NCBI RefSeq assembly: GCF_007971225.1
Contig: NZ_CP042435.1
Span: 3,165,501-3,229,500 of the forward strand
Source: Panacibacter ginsenosidivorans
Lineage (GTDB): Bacteria > Bacteroidota > Bacteroidia > Chitinophagales > Chitinophagaceae
DNA: 64,000 nucleotides
Direction of reading: 5' to 3'
Every line of letters begins with the position of its first letter. Within the stretch, counting starts at the first letter, position 1. The position numbers were made by a program, and so were the translations under genes. The notes beneath the pieces are model-generated. The model did no database searches, was not told the origin of the DNA, and saw nothing but the letters and a program-made list of their open reading frames with translations. Shown one piece after another: positions 27,453-38,000 of the stretch.

Positions 27453-28226
27453 ATGAAGAAAATATTGCTGGCAATATTAGGTGTGGGTATTTTTACGCTT
27501 GCAAACGCTCAAATAAAAGACACGTCTGCAATAAAAGATTTGGAAAAAGCAAAGGAAAAACCTAAAACAGACTGGAAAAAACTTGATCTGAGCAATAGGG
27601 CCAATGATCATTTTATGATCCAGTTTGGATATGATGGATGGTCAAATGCTCCGGATTCCGCTAACCCAGGTGGCTTTTCAAGACATTTCAATTTCTATTT
27701 TATGCTTGACAAGCCTTTCAAAGCCAACCCTCATTATAGTGTTGGTATAGGAGCCGGGTTTGCCAGCAGCAATATTTTCTTTAGCAATACTTATATAGAC
27801 CTCAAGTCTACAACTTCTACCACACTGCCTTTTAAAAATGTATCTGCTACAGATCATTTTAAGCATTATAAACTTACTACTACCTGGATTGAAGCACCTT
27901 TGGAATTCCGCTATGCATCAAACCCGGTAACACCAGATAAGGGTTGGAAAGCAGCTTTGGGTTTGAAATTCGGGCTTATGCTTAAAGCATACACTAAAGG
28001 GAAAGACCTGCAAAATGCTTCCGGCACTTCTTTATATGGCAAATCATATGCACAAAAAGAATATGATAAAAAATTCTTTAATACCAGTCGTGTAGCTGCT
28101 ACAGCAAGGATAGGTATGGGTAATTTTTCGTTAGATGGTTCCTATAGTTTAACGGGATTGCTAAAATCAGCATCCGGATCTTCTACCAATCCATACTCAA
28201 TAGGACTAACGATAAGTGGCTTATAA
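27453..28226 (+). CDS. Outer membrane beta-barrel protein
   Basis: 257 residues with a signal peptide ending LANAQIK. A polar, Lys-rich linker (KDLEKAKEKPKTDWKKLD) precedes strand-like repeats: HFMIQFGYDGWS, FNFYFMLDKPFKANPHYSVGIGAGFASSNIFFS, TTTWIEAPLEFRYAS, WKAALGLKFGLMLKAYT, SRVAATARIGMGNFSLDGSYSLTGLL and a final NPYSIGLTISGL. This is a small outer-membrane barrel of the PorT/OMP beta-barrel type, of unknown role. It is monocistronic and ends at a good terminator. Confidence 0.82.
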   Translation: MKKILLAILGVGIFTLANAQIKDTSAIKDLEKAKEKPKTDWKKLDLSNRANDHFMIQFGYDGWSNAPDSANPGGFSRHFNFYFMLDKPFKANPHYSVGIGAGFASSNIFFSNTYIDLKSTTSTTLPFKNVSATDHFKHYKLTTTWIEAPLEFRYASNPVTPDKGWKAALGLKFGLMLKAYTKGKDLQNASGTSLYGKSYAQKEYDKKFFNTSRVAATARIGMGNFSLDGSYSLTGLLKSASGSSTNPYSIGLTISGL

Positions 28227-28250
28227 ATTCAGTTAATGCTATAAAATATT

Positions 28251-28275
28251 AGACAGCTAATCGGCTGTCTTTTTT
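28251..28275 (+). terminator. Intrinsic terminator
   Basis: AGACAGC and GCTGTCT enclose six bases and are followed by six T, 25 bases after the barrel-protein stop. Confidence 0.85.
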
Positions 28276-28346
28276 ATTGAATGTTAGTACCGGTAAAGCA
28301 ACTTGCATTTAAATGGTGCCAGCTTTCTGTATCTTGTAGCATCTTC

Positions 28347-28525
28347 GTTGCGTCGCATTACGTTCATCTGTTGAATATTTATTCATCTTTTTGATTTTAG
28401 ATTAATAGAAATAGAATACAAATCATTTTTTAATAAAGGCATTTATAATTGAATTTCTTTTAATGTGGAAAACATTGCATCAAGTTGAATAATACTACAG
28501 AACGATGAATGTAATGCGACGCAAC
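28347..28525. repeat. Dispersed hairpin repeat, paired arms sharing a variant (D type)
   Basis: GTTGCGTCGCATTAC (28347-28361) and GTAATGCGACGCAAC (28511-28525) are exact complements, though both differ from the common arm after GTCGCA. The pairing extends inward through GTTCATC/GATGAAT. The loop is about 150 bases. Confidence 0.8.
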
Positions 28526-28739
28526 CGTGGCTAAATAGCTGTACTGGCTTATGTTACCTTAGATATATGATTTTAGAGAGTAGTCATTTTTAAAAAACCA
28601 CGAAGGGTTTACAAGAATATATTCCGATGCTTTAAAACAAATTAAAATGGTGTGGGGACAGGACTTATTAAGACATGTGGATTTATTTTTTTTAAAAAAA
28701 ATGTTCACGATGAATAGATAAAATCTTAGATTGCACACA

Positions 28740-28770
28740 GATAACCGACACACCCAGGGTTATCTTTTTT
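28740..28770 (+). terminator. Orphan intrinsic terminator-like hairpin
   Basis: GATAACC and GGTTATC enclose eleven bases and are followed by six T, 63 bases before the PAS kinase start. No plus-strand gene lies between it and the previous terminator. Confidence 0.6.
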
Positions 28771-28832
28771 ATTTTTAACCGTACCAAAATATCCTACTAA
28801 ACTTCAATGGATTTAGTAGTAATGAAAACGCA

Positions 28833-30659
28833 ATGACCCTCATTCAAGAACAAGAACTAATCGGGTTCTGGGATTGGGAAATTTCATCACGAAAAAAGTA
28901 TCTCAGCCCTGTAATCAAAAACATGCTGGGATATGAAGATCACGAAATTTCCGATGATCCGGATACCTGGATAAACCTGATTCTGAAAGAAGATCAGCCT
29001 ACTGTGATTAATTCTTATCAGAAACATGTTTCTTCAAAAGGAGCTTACCCTTATGAAGTACGTGCCCGCTTCAGGCACAAGAACGGCAGCATAGTACATG
29101 TACTTTCCAAAGGAAAAATAACAGAATGGGATTATATGGGCAATCCTGTGCGCATGATTGGTTATGACACAGATATAACAGGCATCGTTAAAGATTATAC
29201 TGTACTGGAAGAACATCATGAACAGTATAAAACTGTAATCGATATTATGAACGCCGGTATATGGTCTTATGATATTTATCAGGGGAAACAATATTGGTCT
29301 GACAATTTTTACAACGCCATAGGTTATAATGCGGGAGAGATTGCGCCAACTTATTTTAACCTCTTGCATGTACTTACACACCCGGAAGATAATAGCAGGC
29401 TTGTAAAAGCAATTGATGACCACATAAAGCATAAGATACCTTACTCGCTTGATGTCAGACTACAAAATAAAGACGGCGTATACAACTGGTTTGAAACCTC
29501 AGGAAAGGTTTCTTATAATGAAGAAAATCAACCATCTAAAATAACGGGTTTTATAGTTAAACGAAAAGAGCGTGTTGAAACGGCCCCTGTATTGGAAAAT
29601 ATTGCTGCTGCGTCACCTGTTCAATTGCCTTCGGGAGAATTTGAATACGACCTTAACCGTGCAAGGTTCACTTTCTCTAATGAAGTATTGGAAATACTCG
29701 AATTGGGAGTGGAAGCACCTCTAAAGTTTGAGCCGATAAATAATATGTTTACAGATACTTCGCAGGAGGCTTTCCAGGAAGGATTTAATAAAGCAGTATA
29801 TGCAAGAGAGCAATATGAAATAATTCTCACCTGTACTACACCAAGAGGTAATATCAAAACTTTGCGGGAAAAAGCCGGCCCTGTAATTGATAGCACAGGT
29901 AAGGTTGTGGCTTTAAAAGGTATTATCGAAGAGCTCAATAGCAGAAAAGCAACAGAATCTGAATTAGCGGGTTCCGTTTCAAACCAGGTGGGTGAGCAAA
30001 ACAAAAGGTTACTGAATTTTGCACATATTGCTTCGCATAACCTTAGAAGTCATGCAAGCAACCTGCAAATGATATTGCAGGTATTAAGTACTACGCAGAA
30101 TGAAGAAGAGCGCAAATTCTGTCTCGATTCATTGCAGAAAATTTCTACATCGCTTTCAAAAAGTATTAGTAACCTAAATGACCTTATGGCTGTAGAAACA
30201 GAGTTAAATATTTCAAGGGTGCCTATCTCATTTAAAGAAGTACTTAATAATGTGACAGGCACATTATCTCAACAGATTAATGATACAAAAGCAACTATTG
30301 AATCTGATTTTAGTAAATGCCCGATCATTGATTATGTACCCGCTTATATTGAAAGTATCATACTGAACCTTGTATCCAATGCTATTAAATACCGCAGCCC
30401 GCAGAGAACACCGCATGTAGTTTTACGATCCTATATGGACAACGGTAAAACCATGCTCACTATTAAGGATAACGGAATGGGCATAGACCTTACCAAGCAT
30501 AGAGATAAACTTTTCCGTATGCACCAGACATTCCATAATCATCCGGATTCAAGAGGCATTGGTTTGTTGATTACGAAGAACCAGATAGAAGCTATGGGCG
30601 GCACTATTAATGTAGAAAGTGAGCCAGGAACAGGTACAACCTTTACAATTAAATTCTAA
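28833..30659 (+). CDS. Multi-PAS sensor histidine kinase, cytoplasmic
   Basis: 608 residues with no membrane segment. PAS folds of the PAS_3 type lie at about 8-125 (LIGFWDWEISSRKKYLSP ... VRMIGYDTDITG), 135-255 (AGIWSYDIYQGKQYWSDNFYNAIGY) and a third, more degenerate, at 270-375. The dimerisation and phospho-acceptor helix reads FAHIASHNLRSHASNLQMI, and the ATPase domain has NLVSNAIKYRS, IKDNGMGIDL and RGIGLLITKNQIEAMGGTINVESEPGTGTTFTIKF. The next gene, a single-domain receiver, begins one base after its stop, so they are co-translated partners. Heme or flavin sensing cannot be told from the sequence. Confidence 0.92.
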   Translation: MTLIQEQELIGFWDWEISSRKKYLSPVIKNMLGYEDHEISDDPDTWINLILKEDQPTVINSYQKHVSSKGAYPYEVRARFRHKNGSIVHVLSKGKITEWDYMGNPVRMIGYDTDITGIVKDYTVLEEHHEQYKTVIDIMNAGIWSYDIYQGKQYWSDNFYNAIGYNAGEIAPTYFNLLHVLTHPEDNSRLVKAIDDHIKHKIPYSLDVRLQNKDGVYNWFETSGKVSYNEENQPSKITGFIVKRKERVETAPVLENIAAASPVQLPSGEFEYDLNRARFTFSNEVLEILELGVEAPLKFEPINNMFTDTSQEAFQEGFNKAVYAREQYEIILTCTTPRGNIKTLREKAGPVIDSTGKVVALKGIIEELNSRKATESELAGSVSNQVGEQNKRLLNFAHIASHNLRSHASNLQMILQVLSTTQNEEERKFCLDSLQKISTSLSKSISNLNDLMAVETELNISRVPISFKEVLNNVTGTLSQQINDTKATIESDFSKCPIIDYVPAYIESIILNLVSNAIKYRSPQRTPHVVLRSYMDNGKTMLTIKDNGMGIDLTKHRDKLFRMHQTFHNHPDSRGIGLLITKNQIEAMGGTINVESEPGTGTTFTIKF

Positions 30660-30660
30660 G

Positions 30661-31089
30661 ATGATGTCAACAAACAGCAGGCAGGTCAGATCCTGCCTTA
30701 TTGACGATGATTTTATCCACCAGTTTGGAATGAAAAGGATGATACAACGATATCAGCCATCGGAAGGAGTTATTGAGTTTTCAAATGGTCTTGATGCCAT
30801 TAATTTTTTTAAAACACCACATTCAGATAGTGAAATTCCTGAACTGATCTTTTTAGATATTAACATGCCGGTTATGAATGGCTGGGAGTTTATGGATGAA
30901 TTTGTAAAGATCAGGTCGACCATTCAAAAGAAAATAGACATTTATATTTTAAGTTCATCAACAGACAGCCAGGATATTCAAAAAGCAAAATCAAATCCTG
31001 AAATAACAGATTACATTGTAAAACCACTTACGCCAGATCTCCTCAAAAATATTTTCCTTTCCGAAAAGGAAAAAGAACAAATTCATTAA
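30661..31089 (+). CDS. Single-domain response regulator, partner of PAS kinase
   Basis: 142 residues, receiver only: acidic pocket CLIDDDFIHQFGMKRM, phospho-acceptor in LIFLDINMPVMNGWEF, then ILSSSTDS and YIVKPL. The chosen start ATG ATG at 30661 lies directly after the kinase TAA; an overlapping frame begins 42 bases earlier but has no likeness to the family. There is no DNA-binding domain, so it should act on another protein or in a phosphorelay. A strong terminator follows. Confidence 0.9.
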   Translation: MMSTNSRQVRSCLIDDDFIHQFGMKRMIQRYQPSEGVIEFSNGLDAINFFKTPHSDSEIPELIFLDINMPVMNGWEFMDEFVKIRSTIQKKIDIYILSSSTDSQDIQKAKSNPEITDYIVKPLTPDLLKNIFLSEKEKEQIH

Positions 31090-31119
31090 AAAAGGACGTT
31101 AGTACCAGCGTCCTTTTTT
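31088..31119. terminator. Bidirectional intrinsic terminator
   Basis: AAAAAAGGACG and CGTCCTTTTTT enclose ten bases between convergent genes; A and T runs on both sides let it work for each strand. Confidence 0.88.
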
Positions 31120-31124
31120 TATAT

Positions 31125-32480
31125 CTATCGTGAGACATATTCATCTGCTATTTGTAACGCTTCACTGATAATAGAAAGACCTTCATCTATTTCTTCTTTT
31201 GAAATACATAATGGTGGGGCGATAAAAATGTAGTTCCATCTTACAAAAGTGTACATACCCAGCTCTTTTAATTTTGCTGCTACTTTATTCATGATGGTCA
31301 TTTGATCAGGCTTTGCATTGAATGGCGCCATCGGTTCTTTTGTTGCTCTGTTCTTTACCAATTCAATGCAACCAAGCAATCCTGTATTCCTGAAATCTCC
31401 AATGCTTGGATGTTTTGCCATTAATTTTTCTACTTCCGCTTCAATATATTTTCCCATTGTTTCTGCATTCTCTATCAGGTTATCTTCTTCATATATATTC
31501 AACACTTCCAATGCAGCAGCGCAGCACGTGGCATGTGCTGAATAAGTAAGTCCCAGCCACAATACATTATCATCAAAATGAGCAGCTATCTTATCACTTA
31601 CTATTAGCGCACCAAAAGGCAAATAGCCCGATGTCAACCCTTTCGCTGTTGCGATTATATCAGGCACTACACCATGTGTGTCAATACCAAACCAGTTGCC
31701 CGTTCTGCCAAGCCCACTCATTACTTCATCTGCTATCAGCAGAATATTATATTTATCACACAGTGCTCTTACCTTTTGCAAATAATCAGCAGGATATTTT
31801 ATACAACCTGATGAACCGCTCTCTCCTTCCATTAGCAATGCAGCAATATTTTCCGGGCCTTCAAATTGTATCACTCTTTCAATATGGCTTACACACTCTC
31901 TTGAACAACTTGTTATCTCTTTGCCCCATGGACAACGATAGCAATAAGGATCTTCCACATGAATTACATTCGGCATTTGTTGCGCATCGCTTGCCAGTTT
32001 ACGTGGATCACCGCCCGCAGTCATAGCGCCATAACTTGCTCCATGAAAAGCCCGGTAACGTGCAATGATCTTATGTTTGCCTGTATACAATCTCGCCATT
32101 TTAATGGCATTCTCAATAGCTTCTGCCCCACCAATCGTGAACAACGTTTTGGTAAGATTACCCGGACTGATCTCTGCAATCTTCTTCCCCAGATCGCCAC
32201 GCACTTTAGTGGCACATGCAGGCGTAACATAACTTACTTGCTGCATTTGCTTTACCACCGCATCTGTTACACGCTGATCTCCATGACCAATATTTACATT
32301 CATCAAACCGGAAGAAAAATCTATATAACGTTTGCCATCATAATCGTACAGGTAAACACCTTTTGCATACTTAACTGCAATCGGGCTAAGCCCTTTTTGT
32401 TTACTCCATGAAAACAAAGTATAATCAAGATTATTCTTTATGATCTCCTGTGCTTCAGAAATAGAAATTGTTTGCGGCAT
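31125..32480 (-). CDS. Class III (omega) aminotransferase, PLP-dependent
   Basis: 451 residues of the fold-type I class III family, which transfers an amino group from an omega-amino acid such as beta-alanine, GABA or taurine to a keto acid. Motifs: substrate-entry YDYDGKRYIDFSSGLMNVNIGHGDQRV, PLP phosphate binding TIGGAEAIENAIKMAR, HGASYGAMTAGGDPRK, DEVMSGLGRTGNWF with the PLP Asp, and the Schiff-base Lys in IIATAKGLTSGYLPFGA. A Cys-rich insert YCYRCPWGKEITSCSRECV in the middle could bind a metal and is typical of one Bacteroidota subgroup. Exact substrate is not readable. The methylmalonate-semialdehyde dehydrogenase 6 kb away fits a beta-alanine or pyrimidine route. Confidence 0.88.
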   Translation of the reverse strand: MPQTISISEAQEIIKNNLDYTLFSWSKQKGLSPIAVKYAKGVYLYDYDGKRYIDFSSGLMNVNIGHGDQRVTDAVVKQMQQVSYVTPACATKVRGDLGKKIAEISPGNLTKTLFTIGGAEAIENAIKMARLYTGKHKIIARYRAFHGASYGAMTAGGDPRKLASDAQQMPNVIHVEDPYCYRCPWGKEITSCSRECVSHIERVIQFEGPENIAALLMEGESGSSGCIKYPADYLQKVRALCDKYNILLIADEVMSGLGRTGNWFGIDTHGVVPDIIATAKGLTSGYLPFGALIVSDKIAAHFDDNVLWLGLTYSAHATCCAAALEVLNIYEEDNLIENAETMGKYIEAEVEKLMAKHPSIGDFRNTGLLGCIELVKNRATKEPMAPFNAKPDQMTIMNKVAAKLKELGMYTFVRWNYIFIAPPLCISKEEIDEGLSIISEALQIADEYVSR

Positions 32481-32559
32481 AAAATGTATGTTGAATATTC
32501 AATTATAAATGTAGACGAAATTTTTATTATCCCAACTTCACAATTGCTATTATACTTTT

Positions 32560-32630
32560 GTTGCGTCGCACTCTTTAGCATTATAAGCATTGCTGAGCAA
32601 AGATCAAAGCGTACAAGAGTGCGACGCAAC
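32560..32630. repeat. Dispersed hairpin repeat, paired arms
   Basis: GTTGCGTCGCACTCTTTAGC faces GTACAAGAGTGCGACGCAAC (32611-32630). The outer right flank reads AATGCTTAATCATTG and then AAAAGCCCGGTACC, nearly mirroring the GTACCCGGCTTTT flank of other copies. Confidence 0.85.
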
Positions 32631-32721
32631 CAATGCTTAATCATTGATTCAAAAGCCCGGTACCAAAAAAATATTATCCTGTAAAATATACGGAATAGAT
32701 ACAAGTTGTATATTGAGGCCC

Positions 32722-34935
32722 ATGTATTCGAAGCTGCCATTACTATTACTGTTGTTCATTTCATTACGATCATTTTGCCAGCAAGCAGAAATATTTAAAC
32801 CAGATTCCATAAAAAAAGAATTGAATGCTGTAGAAATAAAAAGCACCTTACATGTCGATGGTATATTGAATGAACCCGAATGGAACCTTGCAAAACCATC
32901 TCCTGATTTTATACAGATTGAACCTTACCAGGGTCAATTGTCAAATTTTAGAACTGATGTAAAAGTTTTATACAACCAGCTGTATTTATACCTTGGAATT
33001 TTTTCACATGATTCACTCGGCAGAAAAGCAATTCGTGCTACAGATTTTAAAAGAGATTTTGACTACCGCCAGCATGATCTTATAAATTTTTCGTTTGATG
33101 GATTCAACGATAAGCGCAATGCCATGTGTTTTGCAGTTAATGCTTATGGTGTACAGCGCGATTACCTGAGTTTTGATGATCTTTATTTTGACGAGAACTG
33201 GGATGGTCTTTGGCGTGTACGTGCTACAAGAACTGATTCTGGCTGGTATGCAGAAATCGCCATTCCATGGCAAACGCTTCGTTACCCCAGAACAAAAGAC
33301 AGTATTCAGAATTGGGGAATGAATGTTTATAGGAACAGGCGGCTTACAAACGAGATATCAGCGTTCTCACCTTTTCCACGGGTATTCAGTAATTCAAGAA
33401 TGGAGTATGCAGGTGTACTTAAAGATTTGCAACCACCGCCACCAAAGCCTAATATTCGTATTCAGCCATATGTGCTTAGTTCATTTGATCATTATAAAAA
33501 TTTTGATGAGTCTGTAAAACCAAATCAAACAAAAACAAAGATTGGTGGCGATATAAAATGGGCTGTCAATACAAACGCAGTGCTCGATCTTACCGTTAAC
33601 ACAGATTTTGCACAGGCAGATGCAGATCTGCAGGTAAATAATGCAACAAGATTCTCTGTATTCTTTCCTGAGAAGCGTCAATTCTTTTTAGAGAATGCTT
33701 CGTTATTTAGCCCGGCTATTCAGCAAGCCGGTGATGGCTCCGGTGGCTTTATGCATATACAACCTTTCTTTAGCAGAACGATTGGATTGGATACGCTCGG
33801 TAATCCTATACCAATCGTTGCCGGTGGAAGATTTGTGAACCGTTCTTCAAAAAGAAATTATGGAGCAATTGTTATGCGCCAGGAAGAAACAAACAACAGC
33901 CCTGCAACGAATTATTTTGTGGGCAGATATTCTCAAAATTTTGGCCAGCAAAATCGCATTGGCATTTTATCAAGCATAAAAAATACTCCGTCAGGTTCAA
34001 ATATTGAAAGTACAATTGATGGATTCTTTCGTTTGGGAGAATCACAATCTCTGAATACAATTCTTACACACACAATCTCTACAAATGCCAATCAGCAGGG
34101 GTTTGCAGGCTTTGCACAATATTATAATTCTACCAATCACTATAAATTCTGGTGGACACAATCTGTTGTTACAAAAAATTTCGATCCTGAAATGGGTTTT
34201 GTATCACGCAAAGATGTTATTGGTACCACACCTGGTATGAACTGGTATTATCGCGGAAAATTATTACCCTTTAAAAAAATATTACGTGCCTACGAACCGG
34301 GCTTTCTTCCCGAATTTTACTGGCAGACATCTACCGGAAAATTTATTGAACGAAGTTTATACTTCTGGCCCGTGTGGCTGAACTTTCAAAACGGTGCATA
34401 TTTGGGATATTCAATTACACCTGTCTTTCAACGATTAACAGAACCATTTCAACCGCTTGGCATAACAATCAATCCAGGCGATTATAATTATTTCCAAAAT
34501 GAAATAATTTTTACAAGCGATCCTTCGAAGGTGCTGAGTATTGCGGGTGATTACAAATGGGGAACCTACTTTAACGGGAAACTAAATGCCAGTGACTGGA
34601 AATTACAGTTTGCGCCTATTCCGCACATTTCTTTGCTTGCAGAATTTAACCGAAATCATTTTATAGATGTTGGTGAGCCAAAAACCAATTCAACAATTGA
34701 TCTCTACATTATACAAGGTCGCTTTGCATTGAATCCACGCATGCAGCTGATTGGGTTCTATCAAAAAAATTCACTCGATAATTCTGATAGCTACAACATT
34801 CGTTTTTCATGGGAATATTCTCCGCTGTCTTACATTTATTTTATTTACAATCATGGAAGCCTTACAGATCTTCAACATGTAAAGCAATCAGAAGATCATG
34901 TAATATTTAAAGTAAGTTATTTGAAACAGTTTTGA
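32722..34935 (+). CDS. DUF5916 family outer membrane protein with CBM9-like domain
   Basis: 737 residues. The start at 32722 gives the signal peptide MYSKLPLLLLLFISLRSFCQQ; the frame runs 78 bases further up through a repeat flank. An N-terminal carbohydrate-binding CBM9-like sandwich (about 40-210) contains VDGILNEPEWNLAKPS, TDVKVLYNQLYLYLGIFSHDS and WYAEIAIPWQTLRYP. The DUF5916 part follows: TKIGGDIKWAVNTNAVLDLTVNTDFAQADADLQVNN, VFFPEKRQFFLENASLFSPA and many amphipathic strands to a final aromatic end KVSYLKQF. The architecture is that of a membrane barrel with a periplasmic sugar-binding domain. Its substrate is unknown. Confidence 0.88.
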   Translation: MYSKLPLLLLLFISLRSFCQQAEIFKPDSIKKELNAVEIKSTLHVDGILNEPEWNLAKPSPDFIQIEPYQGQLSNFRTDVKVLYNQLYLYLGIFSHDSLGRKAIRATDFKRDFDYRQHDLINFSFDGFNDKRNAMCFAVNAYGVQRDYLSFDDLYFDENWDGLWRVRATRTDSGWYAEIAIPWQTLRYPRTKDSIQNWGMNVYRNRRLTNEISAFSPFPRVFSNSRMEYAGVLKDLQPPPPKPNIRIQPYVLSSFDHYKNFDESVKPNQTKTKIGGDIKWAVNTNAVLDLTVNTDFAQADADLQVNNATRFSVFFPEKRQFFLENASLFSPAIQQAGDGSGGFMHIQPFFSRTIGLDTLGNPIPIVAGGRFVNRSSKRNYGAIVMRQEETNNSPATNYFVGRYSQNFGQQNRIGILSSIKNTPSGSNIESTIDGFFRLGESQSLNTILTHTISTNANQQGFAGFAQYYNSTNHYKFWWTQSVVTKNFDPEMGFVSRKDVIGTTPGMNWYYRGKLLPFKKILRAYEPGFLPEFYWQTSTGKFIERSLYFWPVWLNFQNGAYLGYSITPVFQRLTEPFQPLGITINPGDYNYFQNEIIFTSDPSKVLSIAGDYKWGTYFNGKLNASDWKLQFAPIPHISLLAEFNRNHFIDVGEPKTNSTIDLYIIQGRFALNPRMQLIGFYQKNSLDNSDSYNIRFSWEYSPLSYIYFIYNHGSLTDLQHVKQSEDHVIFKVSYLKQF

Positions 34936-34937
34936 TT

Positions 34938-35076
34938 TTTTTTGTACCCGGCTTTTGTATTTCATGGCATCAACTGTTGCGTCGCACTCTTGTACGTTCT
35001 GTTCAATATTATACCGAACGCACAAGTGAGTGACACAACAACCGATGCCACCTGCACTGCAGTTTGTAACAAAAAA
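34938..35076. repeat. Dispersed hairpin repeat, complete element
   Basis: The best-preserved copy. Order: T run, GTACCCGGCTTTTG, TTCATGGCATC, arm GTTGCGTCGCACTCTTGTAC (34976-34995), 24-base loop, arm GCACAAGTGAGTGACACAAC (35020-35039), then GATGCCA and an A run. The nearly symmetrical 140-base hairpin lies between convergent genes. Confidence 0.85.
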
Positions 35077-35083
35077 TTCTTCA

Positions 35084-38000
35084 CTAATAATCTGCTACAC
35101 GAATCGGATCTGCAGGTTGATGCACTTCTTTATGTGGAGGCAGATCTTTCATAATAATTTCTATTGCTTTTTCTAATTGCGCATCATGACCATTGAGTAA
35201 ATCTTTTGGATAATTTTCTACTTCAACATCCGGCGCAACACCTGTTTGTTCAATGATCCATTTTTCATCTGTACTAAAGATGCCTATGTTTGGCGATGTT
35301 ATATAACCGCCATCCATTAAGCCGGGATTGCCGGCATTGCCGACAAGAATTCCAAACGTAGTTGTACCAACAAGTTTGCCTACCCCTTTTGCACGAAACA
35401 TATATGGCATAAGGTCTCCGCCGGATAGTGCATGTGAATTGGTAAGCATAACTTTTGGTCCGTTGATGACAGCATTTGGAATTGAGAAAGGTTTGTTATC
35501 GCGCTGATTGGAATACATAACCGTTTTGCGTGCAAGCAGGTCAACAATATAATCAGCAGCATAACCACCCATGTTATTGCGGTCATCTGCAATTACTGCA
35601 TCTTTATTTAACTGAGTGAAAAAATAACGATTCGTGAAATCGTAACCGCCATCAGCAGTGTTTGGCAAATACACATAAGCAATTCTTCCGCCGCTTAGTG
35701 AATCAACAATACGTCGGTTTTCTTCTACGCGGTCCATGAACCGCAAACCGCTTTCAGATGGCACAGGCACTACAATAAAATCTTTTGCACTTTTCATCGA
35801 TGCAGAATCATTCACTGTAATTCTTGTTTGCTTTCCTGCTGTATTTTGAAAGAGACTGTACACATTTATTTTTGCATCAAGCGGAATGCCATTTACGGCA
35901 AGCAAATATTGACCTTGCTTTACATCAATACCGGGCTGTGTAAGCGGCGCAGTAAGATTGGGGTTCCAGTTAAGACCTGAATATATTTTTTTAAACTTAT
36001 AATATCCACTTACGATTTCATAATCTGCGCCAAGCAAACCAACGCTAACGCTTTTTGTTTTAGGAAAATCTCCACCACCAACAAACACATGACCCAGCAC
36101 AAGTTCACCTAACATTTGCCTGATCACATATTCCAGGTCGCTTCTGTGTGCGAGGTATGGAAGAAATATCGAGTATTTCTTTTTCAATGCTTCGAGGTTT
36201 GCACCATTAGCATTCTTTACATAGAGAAAATCTCTTTCAATGCGCCAAACTTCATTGTACATCTGTGCCCATTCTTTTTCAGGATCTACATATACTTTTA
36301 TAGCGGCAGTATTCAACGCACCATCGCCAACATTGGCTTTATTAGTTGTAACAATTCCATACGAACCATTAGCTATATAAAGCATTTTCTTCCCATCATT
36401 ACTTACTATATAATAATTTATGCCGCTCATTACCACATCTGATTTTCTTTTTTCAATATCATAACCATTTAATGTTGCAGTCGGCACATGATAATCCTGC
36501 GTTAGATAATACAACTGACCATCAACAAGAGCGCTTAATGCATAAATATTTTTCGCTGGAATTGGTAATGTTTCTATACGTTGCTGAATATTATCAAGAT
36601 CAATTACAACAGCTGATTCTTTTGAAGAATCTGTTTTGTCTGCAGGTTTGTCTTTTTTATTTTTTTTACTATCATCAGTAGTTGCTGGTTTTTCTGCTGT
36701 AGCAGCTACTGTTTCTTCATCGCTTTGGGGTTTTAGTATGGATGGATTCTTTTTTGATAGAACAATAGCGTAGATATTGCTTCTTGTTTCATGATCATAG
36801 CTCGTTAGATCAAGCCATGCTTCGCCCGGGCCATAATTTGTACTTGCAGTAAAGAAAATATATTTACCATCTTTACTGAATACAGGAAAGTTTGCTTCGC
36901 TCATTGCATCTGTTAACTGGTATTTCTTTTTATCAGCAATATTGTATAGGAAGATGGCTCCAAAATGGTTGTCAACGCGATTATTATACGTTATCCATTT
37001 TGAATCGGTAGACCAGCAGTAACTTATTTGTGGGGCTCCGGGAGTGTACCAGTCTTTATCAATTTCAACAGGCTTCTTTTCTGTAATATCAATGATAAAT
37101 AATTTTCTTTGTTTGTCTGTGTATGCAATCTTTTTGCTGTCAGGGCTCCACACAGGATGAAAATAAAAACCAATACTATCAAGCTTTATCGTTACAGCAT
37201 CTTTCTCTCCTTTCTGATCTTTCAGTTTCAAAGTATACTCACCACTTTCATCACTGAAGTATGCGATCCATTTTCCATCGGGGCTCCATGCAGGATCTCT
37301 TTCGTTGGCATTTGTTGTGTTGGTAATATTTCTTACATCGCCTTTGTCAAGTGGTACAGTAAATATTTCACCACGCACTTCCATTAACGCTCTTAATCCT
37401 GTTGGAGAAATATTTACATTCGTAATGCTGCCATCAGCATCTGCAAAGTATGAACGTTTTGATATCATGTCTTCCTGTATTGTCACAGGCACATGTGTAA
37501 CCTGGTCGGTAGACGGGTTTAGTAAAAATATTTTCCCCGCCTGCTCAAACGCCAATTCACTTCCGTTTGAATAAAGTGTTTTTACATCAAAATCTTTTAG
37601 CGATGTAACCTGCGACACAGCTTTTGTTTGCACATTGTATTTATAAACATTCACGTAATGATTATCGCGATCGCTTAAAAAATAGATCGTGTTATTGTCT
37701 GTCCATACAGGTCTGCTGCTGTTTGAATTTGCAGCGGCAATTTCTTCTATATCATGTGTTGAATTATTAAAGATCCAGATGCGCAGTTTATCTCCACCAC
37801 GATACAATCTAAAGTTCGCCCATTCATTTACATCAACAGAACGTATATAGGCAGTATATTTTCCATCAGGTGAAACACTACCCTGGCTTGCTTCAGGCAT
37901 AGGCAACATTTGTTCTATGCCAGTAGTAATACTTACTTCAAAAAGCTGCAGGTTAAAGTTGTGCCATACGGATCTTGAAGAAGAAAAAACAATTTTATCG

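Larger units (their letters stand above)
28227..28832. other. 606-base gap with two terminators and a covarying repeat pair
   Basis: It contains the terminator of the barrel gene, the variant paired repeat at 28347-28525 and an orphan terminator at 28740-28770. No gene is supported. Confidence 0.6.

Noticed and set aside
34942-35154. Open frame of 70 residues between the DUF5916 and tricorn genes
   Set aside because: It lies wholly across the complete repeat element and the 3' end of the protease gene.
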